NCBI GenBank assembly: GCA_009773645.1
Contig: WSYB01000017.1
Location: 81,338-145,337, forward strand
Length of the DNA: 64,000 bases
Source of the DNA: Geobacteraceae bacterium
Lineage (GTDB): Bacteria > Desulfobacterota > Desulfuromonadia > Geobacterales > Geobacteraceae
Reading direction: 5' to 3'
Under the pieces are notes generated by a model, which ran no database searches, had not been told where the DNA came from, and saw nothing but the letters and a program-made list of their open reading frames with translations. Shown here one piece after another: positions 17,439 to 25,947 of the stretch. The stretch's first letter is position 1; each line of letters begins with the position of its first letter. The position numbers were made by a program, and so were the translations under genes.

Positions 17439-17699
17439 TCACTCAAGCATGCAGACCGGCCGATAATTTTCCGCATTGCGTCTCTTCAGATACTTTGGGG
17501 CCCGTCCGCTGATGGAGCGCCGCATGATTCCGGACTGGAAAGCGACAATCCGGTCGATAATCACCCGTGCCGGCTCAAGGAGCAGATAACGGTTACCGTT
17601 AGACAGGGTGATATGGGTGTCCGGCGTTTCCTCGATGGTTTCGATCAGGTTCGGATTGAGATATATTTCACTGCCGTCGAGCCTTGTCAATCTGATCAT
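17439..17699 (-). CDS. flbD: Flagellar protein FlbD
   Basis: 86 residues, FlbD/SwrD family, small cytoplasmic protein found in flagellar operons; in Bacillus SwrD raises motor power. MIRLTRLDGSEIYLNPNLIE and TPDTHITLSNGNRYLL are the family core; the C-terminal tail beyond residue 60 (GIMRRSISGRAPKYLKRRN) is longer than usual. It sits just before motA, 12 bases from the chosen GTG and in the same frame. Confidence 0.85.
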   Translation of the reverse strand: MIRLTRLDGSEIYLNPNLIETIEETPDTHITLSNGNRYLLLEPARVIIDRIVAFQSGIMRRSISGRAPKYLKRRNAENYRPVCMLE

Positions 17700-17760
17700 G
17701 GCACACCCTTTATCTGGATGAATTGTTTTTATGAAATCAAGGGAAGTAAGCTATACCTTC

Positions 17761-17916
17761 TTATTTTACCCTCTTTATCTCTTCCCTGTATATGTTCACC
17801 TCATCGGGGGCCTTGATTCCCAGGCGGACCTGCCCCTCTTTTAAGTCCACCACCTCGATCCTTATATTATCGCCGATGATGATCGCTTCCCCGATCTTTC
17901 TGGTAAGCACGAGCAT
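17761..17916 (-). CDS. csrA: Carbon storage/translation regulator CsrA
   Basis: 51 residues, read by direct translation: [20 protein letters not shown], then [18 protein letters not shown]. CsrA is a dimeric RNA-binding protein that blocks ribosome access at GGA motifs, and in many flagellates controls flagellin translation. GGGGGGA precedes the ATG. It lies between flgL and flbD. FliW, its usual antagonist, is not in the window. The flagellin leader at 4059-4201 is a candidate target. Confidence 0.95.
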   Translation of the reverse strand: MLVLTRKIGEAIIIGDNIRIEVVDLKEGQVRLGIKAPDEVNIYREEIKRVK

Positions 17917-17954
17917 TATAATCCCCCCGAACCGACAGGTGTGTCCGCCTTAGA

Positions 17955-18899
17955 CTATTTCAAATAGTCCAGCAGGGACAGCTGGGTAATTTTCGCGGTA
18001 GCCGACAGAGCCGCTTGGAAAGCGGTTTGCTGCTGGTTCAGCTCGGTAGCCGCCTTGATATAATCCACGTTCTGCATGTCGGAAATAAGCCCTGTTAACG
18101 TTGATTTGTTTCTCGTCAGGATGTTTTCGGCGCTCTGCATCCGGGTCATTCTTCCGGCAATCTCACTTCTGGCATCAGAAACCTGCGTTCTTGCCTGTTC
18201 AAGATTTTTTGCCTCGTTCTGGAGGGTCACAACGTTCATGGCATCCGGCACCCCGGCCGTTTGATTGATTGCCGGGTCTATCTCGTTGATAAGATTGTCA
18301 AGTGCAGTAAATACATTCGCCCCTCCCCCTCCCCCACGCAGAAGCTTATCCCCGGAATAGTTTATCTGCACATACGATTTTGCATCGATTTCGGTATTAA
18401 TTACGCCGCTTGTGCCGGGAACGTTCAAAGTGCCGTCAGTGTTAAACGGTTTCGTATCGTTATAGAATCCGGCGAAGATATACTGCCCCTGCAATTCCGT
18501 ATTACCCAGATCGACCAACTGATTCTTCAATTGCCTCAGCTGTTCGGCGGCAATCTTTCTGGCATTTACGGATTCAGACTGCGTCGGATCGGTTGTGGAT
18601 GTGCCGCTGACATCATTGACGTTCTTTTTTGCCAGGTCAATGATATCCCCTATGCTTGTCAACGTAGTATCGGTAACATTGAGCCAGAGATTCCCCTTTG
18701 TGATATTGCTCAAATACTGGCCCCCTTCCTTTACCTTGTTCTCCAGGTCCAGTATCTGCCTGCTTGCAATCGGATCGTCGCTGGGCCTGTTGACAATGAC
18801 GCCCGAGGCAACCTGCTCCTGTATCTTGTCAAGCTTGGACCGTCCCTGTTGCAAATTGAACAACGCGTTGTCAGCGGTCATTGCCGGGGTAACTCTCAT
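17955..18899 (-). CDS. flgL: Flagellar hook-filament junction protein FlgL (HAP3)
   Basis: 314 residues. With FlgK it joins hook to filament. N-terminal MRVTPAMTADNALFNLQQGR and QVASGVIVNRPSDDPIASRQ are the flagellin-like D0/D1 signature; the C-terminus ends in helix TAFQAALSATAKITQLSLLD. Follows flgK by 11 bases in the same operon. Confidence 0.93.
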   Translation of the reverse strand: MRVTPAMTADNALFNLQQGRSKLDKIQEQVASGVIVNRPSDDPIASRQILDLENKVKEGGQYLSNITKGNLWLNVTDTTLTSIGDIIDLAKKNVNDVSGTSTTDPTQSESVNARKIAAEQLRQLKNQLVDLGNTELQGQYIFAGFYNDTKPFNTDGTLNVPGTSGVINTEIDAKSYVQINYSGDKLLRGGGGGANVFTALDNLINEIDPAINQTAGVPDAMNVVTLQNEAKNLEQARTQVSDARSEIAGRMTRMQSAENILTRNKSTLTGLISDMQNVDYIKAATELNQQQTAFQAALSATAKITQLSLLDYLK

Positions 18900-18910
18900 G
18901 GCCGTTCTCC

Positions 18911-20386
18911 TTATCGTACAAGGTTTATCAGCGTATCCATCATATCAGTGGCGGAGTTAACAAGTCGCGCAGAAGCCTCAAAGGCGCGCTGATATTTAAC
19001 GAGGTTTGTGAGCTCTTCATCAAGCGACACCCCTGACTTGGATTCGCGGAGCGAGTTAAGCTGCTTGAGGAAGCTTTCACTCTGTTGGGTGGCATTCTTG
19101 GCACTTTGGACATCTATGCCGATACTGCTGACAAAAGAGTTATAGTAGCCGCCGAACGTCGAAGTGGTAACCGTTGCACCTACCGTAAAGATGATGGTGT
19201 CGTCTATTTTGAGATCCGCCATCGCCAAGGCGTTGACATTGTCTCCCACCCCGCCAACAGCGCCGGCAGCGGCAATTGTATCGGCATCGGCAATGTTAAG
19301 CGTAATGGCAGCGCTGGTAGCCCCGTTAAAAAAGTTGACCCCTGCGACTCCCGCCAGGTCAAAGCCGGCCGTATGCTGGGCATTCACTGTAGTTGCAAGC
19401 TGATTGGCCATTTCGTCCAGTCTGGCGAGGTACCCCTCGGCCCCTCCCACAATGGTATCCCTTGTCTGAAGTGTCCCGCCAATTTCTCCCAGGCTGTTAT
19501 CCGCCGCCTTTGTTACGTCATTCGGGCCGCCGATAGTGGCCGTCACATCCGCATCTCCGCCTGCCGTTGCAGGGGGATTGCCGACGGAGGAAATACGGAT
19601 GTCGTTCAAACCGGTTCCCCCATTGACACTGGTGTAAACCAGCGCGTACTGGTTACCGCTGACCAGGGTTTCTCCCCCTCCGCCGGCATTTAAAGGCAAT
19701 TTAACCGTCACCGTCCCGTCAGCCTGCTCATCAGCGGTAATACCCACTTTCGTCCCCAGTTCCTGCAACAGATAATCCCGCTGGTCTCTCAGTTCATTGG
19801 CATTGCCGCCAAGCTGCTCAGTCATCTTGATCTGATAATTCAGCGAAGCGATGTTCTTTGCCTTATCGCTGATATCATTGGTAATTCCCACCAACGTATT
19901 ATCGGCGTTGCTTATTACATTGTCGAGACTCGCGTTCAGCCGGTGGAAATTATCCACGAGGACCTGCGAACGGGCCAGCACCGCTTGCCGTTCGGCTGTT
20001 CCCTGAGGATTCACCGAAAGGTCGTGCCAGGAATCGAAAAAGTCCTCGAAGGACTGTCCAAGACCGTTGGCAATTACTTCATTAAATGAAGGCTCAACTT
20101 GCTGCAATGCCGAATTCAAGGTGGAATTCTTGCCGTAGGTGCTATTGCCGTTTACTATCTGCTGTTGCAGCAGGCCGTCGTATGATCTCTGCACTGCCGC
20201 CAGCTTGACGCCGGTACCGAGCGGAAACCCATTGGCCAGGGTGGTAGGCGCCGTCTCAAAAATGGTTCGCTGCCGCGAATACCCCTGCGTATTCACATTG
20301 GCGATATTCTCGCTGGTAACCTCTATGGCAAGCCTCTGGGCATTAATGCCGCTAGCCGCTATGTTGAAAAGATTATTGATCCCCAT
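18911..20386 (-). CDS. flgK: Flagellar hook-associated protein FlgK (HAP1)
   Basis: 491 residues. First protein of the hook-filament junction. N-terminus INNLFNIAASGINAQRLAIE with ENIANVNTQGYSRQR; FlgK-type helical domain with QSFEDFFDSWHDLSVNPQGT; C-terminus with GVSLDEELTNLVKYQRAFEA and MMDTLINLVR. The middle is rich in Gly, Ala and Asn. Abuts flgN, its likely chaperone. Confidence 0.94.
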   Translation of the reverse strand: MGINNLFNIAASGINAQRLAIEVTSENIANVNTQGYSRQRTIFETAPTTLANGFPLGTGVKLAAVQRSYDGLLQQQIVNGNSTYGKNSTLNSALQQVEPSFNEVIANGLGQSFEDFFDSWHDLSVNPQGTAERQAVLARSQVLVDNFHRLNASLDNVISNADNTLVGITNDISDKAKNIASLNYQIKMTEQLGGNANELRDQRDYLLQELGTKVGITADEQADGTVTVKLPLNAGGGGETLVSGNQYALVYTSVNGGTGLNDIRISSVGNPPATAGGDADVTATIGGPNDVTKAADNSLGEIGGTLQTRDTIVGGAEGYLARLDEMANQLATTVNAQHTAGFDLAGVAGVNFFNGATSAAITLNIADADTIAAAGAVGGVGDNVNALAMADLKIDDTIIFTVGATVTTSTFGGYYNSFVSSIGIDVQSAKNATQQSESFLKQLNSLRESKSGVSLDEELTNLVKYQRAFEASARLVNSATDMMDTLINLVR

Positions 20387-20884
20387 TTATATCTCCTTGC
20401 AGATCAGTCTGACATCGTTGGTCCCCTTAACCATGCAGCCTGCTTCGCCGTAAGTTTTGCTGCGGTTGAACATATTGCCGAAAAACTCCAGTGAGCGTGT
20501 GACGGTACGCAATGACCCCTGCAGAAGCTCACCGTTAAACGCCAGCAGCCGGTCAAGAGCGGTCCCCAGTTCGAGGAGCCTGGTTTGCAGTCCCTTCAAG
20601 ATATCCCGCTGCGACGACGCAACCTTTGGCAACAGGGGAGAGAGGCTGGCGACTTCAGGGAGATCGAGTTCCACCGCTGCCTGCTTCACCAGTTGCCGGC
20701 AGAGATTATTGGATGTTTCCAGATCAACCAGCAGCCGCTTTTTCTTTTCCATCTGAGCTTCGAGATTCGGCAGATCCAGCTCGACGATGCAGCGCTGTTC
20801 CTCTTCGAGAAGATGCAGCAGCTCTTCCATCGTGCTCCTTTTCCCGGACAGGACCGAAATAAGCTCAGAAATGCTGTTTGTCAT
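20387..20884 (-). CDS. flgN: FlgN-family export chaperone
   Basis: 165 residues from the ATG at 20884, which has AAGGGG upstream; an in-frame ATG at 20911 lies inside flgM. FlgN binds FlgK and FlgL before export. Predicted mostly helical with a coiled region (LLEEEQRCIVELDLPNLEAQ). It lies between flgM and flgK as in many flagellar operons. Sequence conservation in this family is low, so context carries much of the weight. Confidence 0.8.
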   Translation of the reverse strand: MTNSISELISVLSGKRSTMEELLHLLEEEQRCIVELDLPNLEAQMEKKKRLLVDLETSNNLCRQLVKQAAVELDLPEVASLSPLLPKVASSQRDILKGLQTRLLELGTALDRLLAFNGELLQGSLRTVTRSLEFFGNMFNRSKTYGEAGCMVKGTNDVRLICKEI

Positions 20885-20901
20885 TACGTCATCCCCTTTC
20901 A

Positions 20902-21204
20902 CTATGTCCATCTCCGATTAGCCAGCATCTTTTCCGCAACCACCACGGTGTCGATCCGATACGTCCCCCTGCTGACCTGCCGCTTCAGGGAGGCGATTTT
21001 ATTCGTCCTGGAATCGGGCATTTCGTTCGCCAGCTTTTTCAGCTTCTCAACCTCGGCTTTGCTGATGGAAATGTCAACCTGATCCGCTCCGGTCCTTTGA
21101 ATCTTGCCCTTCTTTTGGACTGTCGTATCACTAAGCTCAAGCGTTTCGTTCTTTGCATGACGTGCATCAAGCTGCCTGCTGTTGCCGATTTTACCCGTCG
21201 TCAC
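20902..21204 (-). CDS. flgM: Anti-sigma28 factor FlgM
   Basis: 100 residues from the GTG at 21204 (GAGGGG upstream); a GTG at 21225 is the alternative. FlgM holds FliA inactive until hook completion, then is exported. The C-terminal region has the family pattern VDISISKAEVEKLKKLANEM, then KIASLKRQVSRGTYRIDTVV. Overlaps or nearly touches flgN. Sigma28 promoters are seen elsewhere in the window. Confidence 0.88.
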   Translation of the reverse strand: MTTGKIGNSRQLDARHAKNETLELSDTTVQKKGKIQRTGADQVDISISKAEVEKLKKLANEMPDSRTNKIASLKRQVSRGTYRIDTVVVAEKMLANRRWT

Positions 21205-21231
21205 ATCCGTGTTCCCCTCTCCCACCAGGGG

Positions 21232-21594
21232 TCAGTAGACCTTTTCCAAACCGGCCTGTTTGCGATCCATGCTCTTATCCTGTCTGATCAGCTGCTTTTC
21301 GATGATTCCCGCCAGACCAAGGCCGCCGCTTTTCACAACCGCATTGGCGTATTCCTGGTCCAGGAGAGAGCGGTAAACTTCCTCTCCTTGACCACCGCCG
21401 GTCAATGTGTCTTTGCCAACCGTGGCCCGCATCGATTTGAGCATCATTCCGACAAAAAGCGCCTCGAATTCCCGGGCAGCCTTTTTGGCCGCCACAGTTT
21501 CCCTATCGGCAGATTGCTGTCGAGTCTTGAGCGTCTGCTGCAATTTTTCCCCATTGCCCGGCATGAGCTCCGGCGGGATTACTGTTATATCCAT
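21232..21594 (-). CDS. flgJ: Rod-binding protein (FlgJ N-terminal type)
   Basis: 120 residues, covering only the rod-capping domain of FlgJ: AAREFEALFVGMMLKSMRAT and GEEVYRSLLDQEYANAVVKS. The C-terminal muramidase domain of gammaproteobacterial FlgJ is absent, as in many other phyla, so peptidoglycan cutting must come from another enzyme. Lies between flgI and flgM. Confidence 0.9.
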   Translation of the reverse strand: MDITVIPPELMPGNGEKLQQTLKTRQQSADRETVAAKKAAREFEALFVGMMLKSMRATVGKDTLTGGGQGEEVYRSLLDQEYANAVVKSGGLGLAGIIEKQLIRQDKSMDRKQAGLEKVY

Positions 21595-21614
21595 TCTTCA
21601 CCTTTGGTTTTCAG

Positions 21615-21652
21615 CTCTTCACTCCTCACTCCTCACTCTTCACTTTTCACCG
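21615..21652. repeat. Heptanucleotide repeat array (CTCACTC class), flgI/flgJ junction
   Basis: Five 7-base units (TTCACTC, CTCACTC, CTCACTC, TTCACTT, TTCACCG) fill most of the 61-base gap. Confidence 0.7.
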
Positions 21653-21655
21653 CCT

Positions 21656-22753
21656 TTAAATGACCGTCAACTCTGCCTGTAGAGCCCCGGCTGCCTTTAT
21701 TGCCTGCATGATCCCGATCAGGTCCCGCGGCGTAACACCCAGGGCGTTCAAAGCCCGTACCACGTCACCGATATTGGCCCCTTCGCGCAAAATCGCCAGC
21801 CCGCCTGATTCCTCCGACACCTTGAGTGCCGTTCTGGGGACTACCTTTGTTTCGCCGGTTTTGCTGAGCGGTTGGGGCTGTGACACTTGAGGGGTCTCTC
21901 TGATGTAAAGGGTAAGGTTGCCGTGGGAAACCGCCACTGACGAAATTCGCACATTTTCGCCGACAACAATGGTGCCGGTGCGCTCGTTCAGCACAACCCG
22001 CGCAGAGACATCCGGCCGCACGTCAAGACCCTCCAGCTCTGCAACGAACTCCACCGTTCTCCCCTGATACGCATCGGGTATATTCAGTGTTACGGCGCCC
22101 GGATCGCTGCAGAAGGCAACCCGCGCCTTGAACTTTTCATTAACGGCGGTCGCCATCCGTGAAGCCGTTGTAAAGTCCGGCTGGTGCAGATTTAGTTTGA
22201 GTTGGATCCGGTCTGCCAGAACATTGGGAAGTTCCCGCTCTACCAGCGCCCCGTCGGGCACTCGCCCGGCAGTGGGGTGGTTCTTCTGGGCCGAAGCCGC
22301 CTGACCGCCATAGGAAAAGGAGTTGGTCAACACCCCCCCCTGGGCCACCGCATAGACCTGGCCGTCGCCACCTTTGAGAGGCGTCATCAGCAAGGTACCT
22401 CCGGCAACACTCTTGGCGTCCCCCATGGAAGAAACCAGCACATCCATCTTGCTCCCCTGCTTGGCAAACGGAGGGAGGGTCGCAGTCACCATGACGGCCG
22501 CCACATTCTTTACCTTGATATCGGCGCGGTTCACGGTTATCCCCATCCGCTCCAGCACGTTTACCAGGGACTGCACCGGGAAAGTGGTCTGATCGCTGTC
22601 GCCGGTGCCGTTCAAACCGACCACAAGACCGTAGCCGATGAGCTGGTTGTCCCTCACTCCGTCAAAGCTGGCGATATCCTTGATGCGGATGGCCAGCGCC
22701 AGTTGAGGCAGAAGCAGAAGCAGGAAGGCTATGTAGATTGATTTTTTTACCAT
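21656..22753 (-). CDS. flgI: Flagellar P-ring protein FlgI
   Basis: 365 residues. Builds the periplasmic P-ring around the rod. Sec signal peptide at 1-21 (MVKKSIYIAFLLLLLPQLAL-A). Family signature IRIKDIASFDGVRDNQLIGY GLVVGLNGTGD follows, and the C-terminus has VVRALNALGVTPRDLIGIMQ. No strong Shine-Dalgarno is seen; a repeat array lies just upstream. Confidence 0.95.
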   Translation of the reverse strand: MVKKSIYIAFLLLLLPQLALAIRIKDIASFDGVRDNQLIGYGLVVGLNGTGDSDQTTFPVQSLVNVLERMGITVNRADIKVKNVAAVMVTATLPPFAKQGSKMDVLVSSMGDAKSVAGGTLLMTPLKGGDGQVYAVAQGGVLTNSFSYGGQAASAQKNHPTAGRVPDGALVERELPNVLADRIQLKLNLHQPDFTTASRMATAVNEKFKARVAFCSDPGAVTLNIPDAYQGRTVEFVAELEGLDVRPDVSARVVLNERTGTIVVGENVRISSVAVSHGNLTLYIRETPQVSQPQPLSKTGETKVVPRTALKVSEESGGLAILREGANIGDVVRALNALGVTPRDLIGIMQAIKAAGALQAELTVI

Positions 22754-22756
22754 GGT

Positions 22757-22787
22757 TTTTCACCGTTCACTGTTCACCCTTCACCGC
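22757..22787. repeat. Heptanucleotide repeat array, flgH/flgI junction
   Basis: Units TTTTCAC, CGTTCAC, TGTTCAC, CCTTCAC in 7-base register. The array lies where the flgI ribosome-binding site should be. Confidence 0.65.
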
Positions 22788-22789
22788 TT

Positions 22790-23464
22790 TTAAAAAGGCC
22801 AGACCACATCCAATATACCCATCAGCCAGCCGGGCTTCTGGCGGTCGCTGATGATACCCTTGCCGGTGTAGGTAATTCGGGCATCGGCGACAAAAGTTGA
22901 ATTCACCACATTGTCGACGCTTATATCTCTCGGCCGAACCGTCCCCTGGAGGAGAATGATCTGGTCTTCGTTATTGACCTTGACATTGCGGCGTCCCTCA
23001 ATGAGGAGGTTGCCGTTGGGGAGAACGTCCATCACCTTGGCGGTGATGGTTGCGTTCAGGTCTTCTTTTCTCGTGGTAGACCCGCTCCCGTCAAATTTGG
23101 AATCGGTGCTGGCGCTTATGAGCTTGTTCAAGTCCATCCAGTTCCTGATGCCGGTCATGTTTGTCTCAAGCCCGAGCAGATTGGGAATCCCCGCCGAAAC
23201 GCTCGTCTTCCTGCTGGTCCCGGTGGTGGCCTCTTTGCTGGCGCTTGCCTGTTCCGTGATGACAACGGTAAGGGTATCTCCCTTCCTCCTGGCCTTCAGG
23301 TCTTCCGTTACGCCTCCCGATGAAGCCTGCCAGAGGGAGCCGCCGGCATAAGTCAGCCGTGGCGCTTCCAGTTGCTCATCAAACGAGGGACTCCGTACCT
23401 CGGTCTTTTGGATGGTACACGCAGTAAGAAAGAAAAAGATTATGAGTAATAATTTTTTGTGCAC
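22790..23464 (-). CDS. flgH: Flagellar L-ring lipoprotein FlgH
   Basis: 224 residues from the GTG at 23464 (AGGAA upstream; another GTG 21 bases earlier). Builds the outer-membrane L-ring. Lipoprotein signal with lipobox LTAC, Cys at 17. Core motifs GGSLWQASSGGVTEDLKARR KGD and GNLLIEGRRNVKVNNEDQII, then RPRDISVDNVV. Presence of P- and L-rings implies a diderm envelope. Confidence 0.94.
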   Translation of the reverse strand: MHKKLLLIIFFFLTACTIQKTEVRSPSFDEQLEAPRLTYAGGSLWQASSGGVTEDLKARRKGDTLTVVITEQASASKEATTGTSRKTSVSAGIPNLLGLETNMTGIRNWMDLNKLISASTDSKFDGSGSTTRKEDLNATITAKVMDVLPNGNLLIEGRRNVKVNNEDQIILLQGTVRPRDISVDNVVNSTFVADARITYTGKGIISDRQKPGWLMGILDVVWPF

Positions 23465-23516
23465 GGTAATTTCCTGTGTAACCACGGGCAGGGGCGGGTT
23501 TCAAACCCGCAGAACC

Positions 23517-24239
23517 CTAGAACTCCACTTTCACGGTGTTGGTATCCACCACTCTGGCCGAAATATCCTTTTGCGAGGTCAGATTCTGCACCAACACCAT
23601 GTCTCCCTCGGCCCCGGCATTTTTCACCCGGCCGGTGGCGGTTAAGCGCAGCACGTCATTTTCCAGGACAATGGTCACCAACTGACCGTTTTTAACCAAT
23701 GGGACCTTCTCCAGATAGTCGGTGCGAATGGGGGCGTTGGCCCGCATTGCCGTCCGCACCCTTTTCCCCTGCACCTCATCCGGAGAGCGGTATATCCTGC
23801 CGGTGACTGTTGCCATGTCTCTCTTCTGCAAAGCCACATCTCCCGGGCCGATGATTTCTCCCCGTTCCAGGGGGCGTACAGCCACGAGCACATCAGCCAG
23901 GGCTTCCACTTCAACCCGGACCGGAATATTGCGTTCAACCCGGTCATTAACCCTTACAATAAGGGCCAGATTTGCATTCCCCCACCCCTCCCATTGGCGT
24001 GGCGCGATGACCTCGTAGCTCACTTCACCCTTCGGGAGAGCCATATCTCCGCTGTACCCGATTTTTTTAATGTTGAGCTCCACCCCGAGATTCGCGGTCC
24101 TGTTCCGTAGATAGTCGGTCAAAACCTGCCGGACCTCTCCCTCCTTCACCAACGCAGTCTCACGTGCCGCCGGGGCCGCACCGGTAAAGGAAGACAGGGG
24201 GAGCAAGAGCAGCATTACTATGGGTACAAGGCGTTTCAT
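23517..24239 (-). CDS. flgA: P-ring assembly chaperone FlgA
   Basis: 240 residues from the ATG at 24239, with GGAGA six bases upstream. Periplasmic chaperone for FlgI. Signal peptide [20 protein letters not shown]. The SAF domain covers about 115-180 ([20 protein letters not shown], then [14 protein letters not shown]), and the C-terminus has [21 protein letters not shown] text. The same frame runs without a stop from flgG upstream, so a FlgG-FlgA fusion is also readable. Confidence 0.9.
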   Translation of the reverse strand: MKRLVPIVMLLLLPLSSFTGAAPAARETALVKEGEVRQVLTDYLRNRTANLGVELNIKKIGYSGDMALPKGEVSYEVIAPRQWEGWGNANLALIVRVNDRVERNIPVRVEVEALADVLVAVRPLERGEIIGPGDVALQKRDMATVTGRIYRSPDEVQGKRVRTAMRANAPIRTDYLEKVPLVKNGQLVTIVLENDVLRLTATGRVKNAGAEGDMVLVQNLTSQKDISARVVDTNTVKVEF

Positions 24240-25097
24240 CGATTTTCTCCGAATGTTTCTCATCGCCTTCCTGTTCGCGCTCAAAAATGCCCAGGTGCAA
24301 GGCGCTGAGGAGCGAGCAGCGGAACATACATCAGTATGTGAGCAGCGGAGCGACGAAAGCACCTTGGAGTTAACCTCATAGGCGCGCTGGCCGACTATCA
24401 TGTTGACCATTTCTTCCACGACGCTGACGTTACTCATCTCCAGAAACCCCTGGCTGATCGTACCGATGCCGTTCTGCCCCGGAGTGCCGGTAGTGGCGTT
24501 GCCGGAGGAATCGGAAGGTTGAAAGAGGTTGTGGCCGAGGCTGCGAAGCCCGGCCGGGTTGGAAAAGGTTGCCAGCTGGATGTTTCCCACGGTAGTTGCG
24601 TTGTTCTGGCCGGCTTGCGTTACCGCTACAGTCCCATCGTTCCCGACGCTGACCTTCGTGGCGTTATTTGGAATCACCACTTCAGGGAGAAGCGGATAGC
24701 CGTCGGAATTTACCACGCGCCCCTGGCTGTCCCTCTTGAAGGAACCTGCCTTGGAATATGCGGTGGTGCCGTCCGGTTGCTGGATCTGGAAGAAGCCATC
24801 ACCCTCGATGGCCACGTCCAGCTCATTGCCGGTCTGGTTGATGTTGCCGGCAGAAAAGACCTTGGTAACGGCGGCGGCTTTGGAGCCGAGTCCGATCTGG
24901 ATTCCCGACGGTATCTCGGTGGAAGTGGTGGAAGGAGCACCGGCGGTCTTCAGATTCTGGTACATGAGGTCCTGAAAATCGGCCCGACTTTTCTTGAAAC
25001 CGGTGGTGTTGACGTTGGCCAGATTGTTGGCCACCACATCTATATTCAGTTGCTGGGCCTGCATTCCCGAGGCCGCTGTCCATAATGCACGAATCAT
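23517..25097 (-). CDS. flgG: Distal rod protein FlgG, C-terminus replaced; ORF fused in frame to flgA
   Basis: FlgG forms the distal rod. Residues 1-245 are canonical: [52 protein letters not shown], and [10 protein letters not shown] near the end. FlgG normally continues for about 16 more residues forming the C-terminal D0 helix. Here the frame enters a truncated family C repeat (24274-24361), adds about 40 repeat-encoded residues rich in Cys and Ser, and continues into flgA with no stop (526 residues in all). The D0 helix is needed for rod packing, so FlgG may be non-functional, or the fusion may be tolerated or cleaved at the FlgA signal peptide. Confidence 0.8.
   Translation of the reverse strand: MIRALWTAASGMQAQQLNIDVVANNLANVNTTGFKKSRADFQDLMYQNLKTAGAPSTTSTEIPSGIQIGLGSKAAAVTKVFSAGNINQTGNELDVAIEGDGFFQIQQPDGTTAYSKAGSFKRDSQGRVVNSDGYPLLPEVVIPNNATKVSVGNDGTVAVTQAGQNNATTVGNIQLATFSNPAGLRSLGHNLFQPSDSSGNATTGTPGQNGIGTISQGFLEMSNVSVVEEMVNMIVGQRAYEVNSKVLSSLRCSHTDVCSAARSSAPCTWAFLSANRKAMRNIRRKSMKRLVPIVMLLLLPLSSFTGAAPAARETALVKEGEVRQVLTDYLRNRTANLGVELNIKKIGYSGDMALPKGEVSYEVIAPRQWEGWGNANLALIVRVNDRVERNIPVRVEVEALADVLVAVRPLERGEIIGPGDVALQKRDMATVTGRIYRSPDEVQGKRVRTAMRANAPIRTDYLEKVPLVKNGQLVTIVLENDVLRLTATGRVKNAGAEGDMVLVQNLTSQKDISARVVDTNTVKVEF
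24274..24361. repeat. Dispersed element, family C, truncated copy inside flgG
   Basis: Matches 36492-36609: TTCGCGCTCAAAAATGCCCA start, a repeated GAGCAGCGGA, central CATACATCAGTATG palindrome. The right-hand inverted terminus (GGGCGTTTTT..) seen in the other copy is missing, and flgG sequence begins directly at 24363. Confidence 0.8.
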
Positions 25098-25130
25098 TTT
25101 TAATCTCCCTTGTGATGTTCGTTGGTTTAA

Positions 25131-25862
25131 TTACAACCTCCCCAGTTCATTGGCCGCCTTCCCCGCCATATCGTCATAACTCTTCACCACTCTCTGACAG
25201 GTCTCGAAAAAGCGGGTGGTTTCTATGAGATATGCCATTTCCTGGATTGTACTCACGTTGGAATCCTCGATGGCTCCCTGGGTAACCCTGGGGTTTGTGA
25301 CCGGCTGCGGCGTCGCCTGGGGATCACTGGGGACAAACATCGCGTTGCCGATCTTCTGCAAGGCGTACGGTTTGGGAAAGTCCACGACCTGCAGGGTGGC
25401 AACGGGGACGCCGTTTACAACAACGCTCCCACGGGGGTCGATATCCACCTTGCCGCTGGCAATGGTAATCGGACCGCTCCCGAGCACCTCAAAGCCATCG
25501 GTGGTTACCAGCTTCCCGTTGCCATCCCTCTGGAAATTACCCTGCCGGGTGTACGCTCTCCCCTGGGGCGTGTCTATCACGAAAAACCCATCTCCTTCCA
25601 AAGCAAGGTCCAAAGTATTACCGGTCTGCCTCAACGGCCCCTGAGAAAAGTCGGTATAAAAGCGGTCACCGGATAAAACCGGTGTGTTGCCGGGATTGAC
25701 ATTTTGCGTCAAATCTTTGGCATTTGTCATGAGGCTCTCAAACATGAGCCGGTCCTTTTTGAAACCGGCGGTATTGGCATTTGCCAAGTTGTTGGTCAGC
25801 ACATCAAGCCTTCTCATTGAAGCAAGATTGCCGGAAAGCGCCGCGTACATGCCGCTGTTCAT
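25131..25862 (-). CDS. flgF: Proximal rod protein FlgF
   Basis: 243 residues. Rod subunit of the FlgE/F/G family: MNSGMYAALSGNLASMRRLD, NNLANANTAGFKKDRLMFES, GDGFFVIDTPQGRAYTRQGN, and C-terminal QEMAYLIETTRFFETCQRVV. Complete at both ends, in contrast to the flgG that follows it. AGGGGG precedes the ATG. Confidence 0.93.
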   Translation of the reverse strand: MNSGMYAALSGNLASMRRLDVLTNNLANANTAGFKKDRLMFESLMTNAKDLTQNVNPGNTPVLSGDRFYTDFSQGPLRQTGNTLDLALEGDGFFVIDTPQGRAYTRQGNFQRDGNGKLVTTDGFEVLGSGPITIASGKVDIDPRGSVVVNGVPVATLQVVDFPKPYALQKIGNAMFVPSDPQATPQPVTNPRVTQGAIEDSNVSTIQEMAYLIETTRFFETCQRVVKSYDDMAGKAANELGRL

Positions 25863-25880
25863 AAATCCCCCTAGAAATCA

Positions 25881-25943
25881 GTTCTACGTTCTACGTTCTA
25901 GGTTCTAGGTTTAACTTAGAACTTAGAACATAGAACGCAGAAC
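25881..25943. repeat. Palindromic heptanucleotide array (GTTCTAC/TAGAAC), flgF/fliA junction
   Basis: Nine 7-base units: four of the GTTCTAC/G type, a centre GTTTAAC, then four TTAGAAC-type units that are the complement of the first half. The array would fold into one long hairpin in RNA between fliA and flgF. Confidence 0.75.
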
Positions 25944-25947
25944 CGCT

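Noticed and set aside
17459..17466. GCCGATAA on the + strand inside flbD
   Set aside because: Sigma28 -10-like, but there is no -35 at the right distance and no + strand gene follows.
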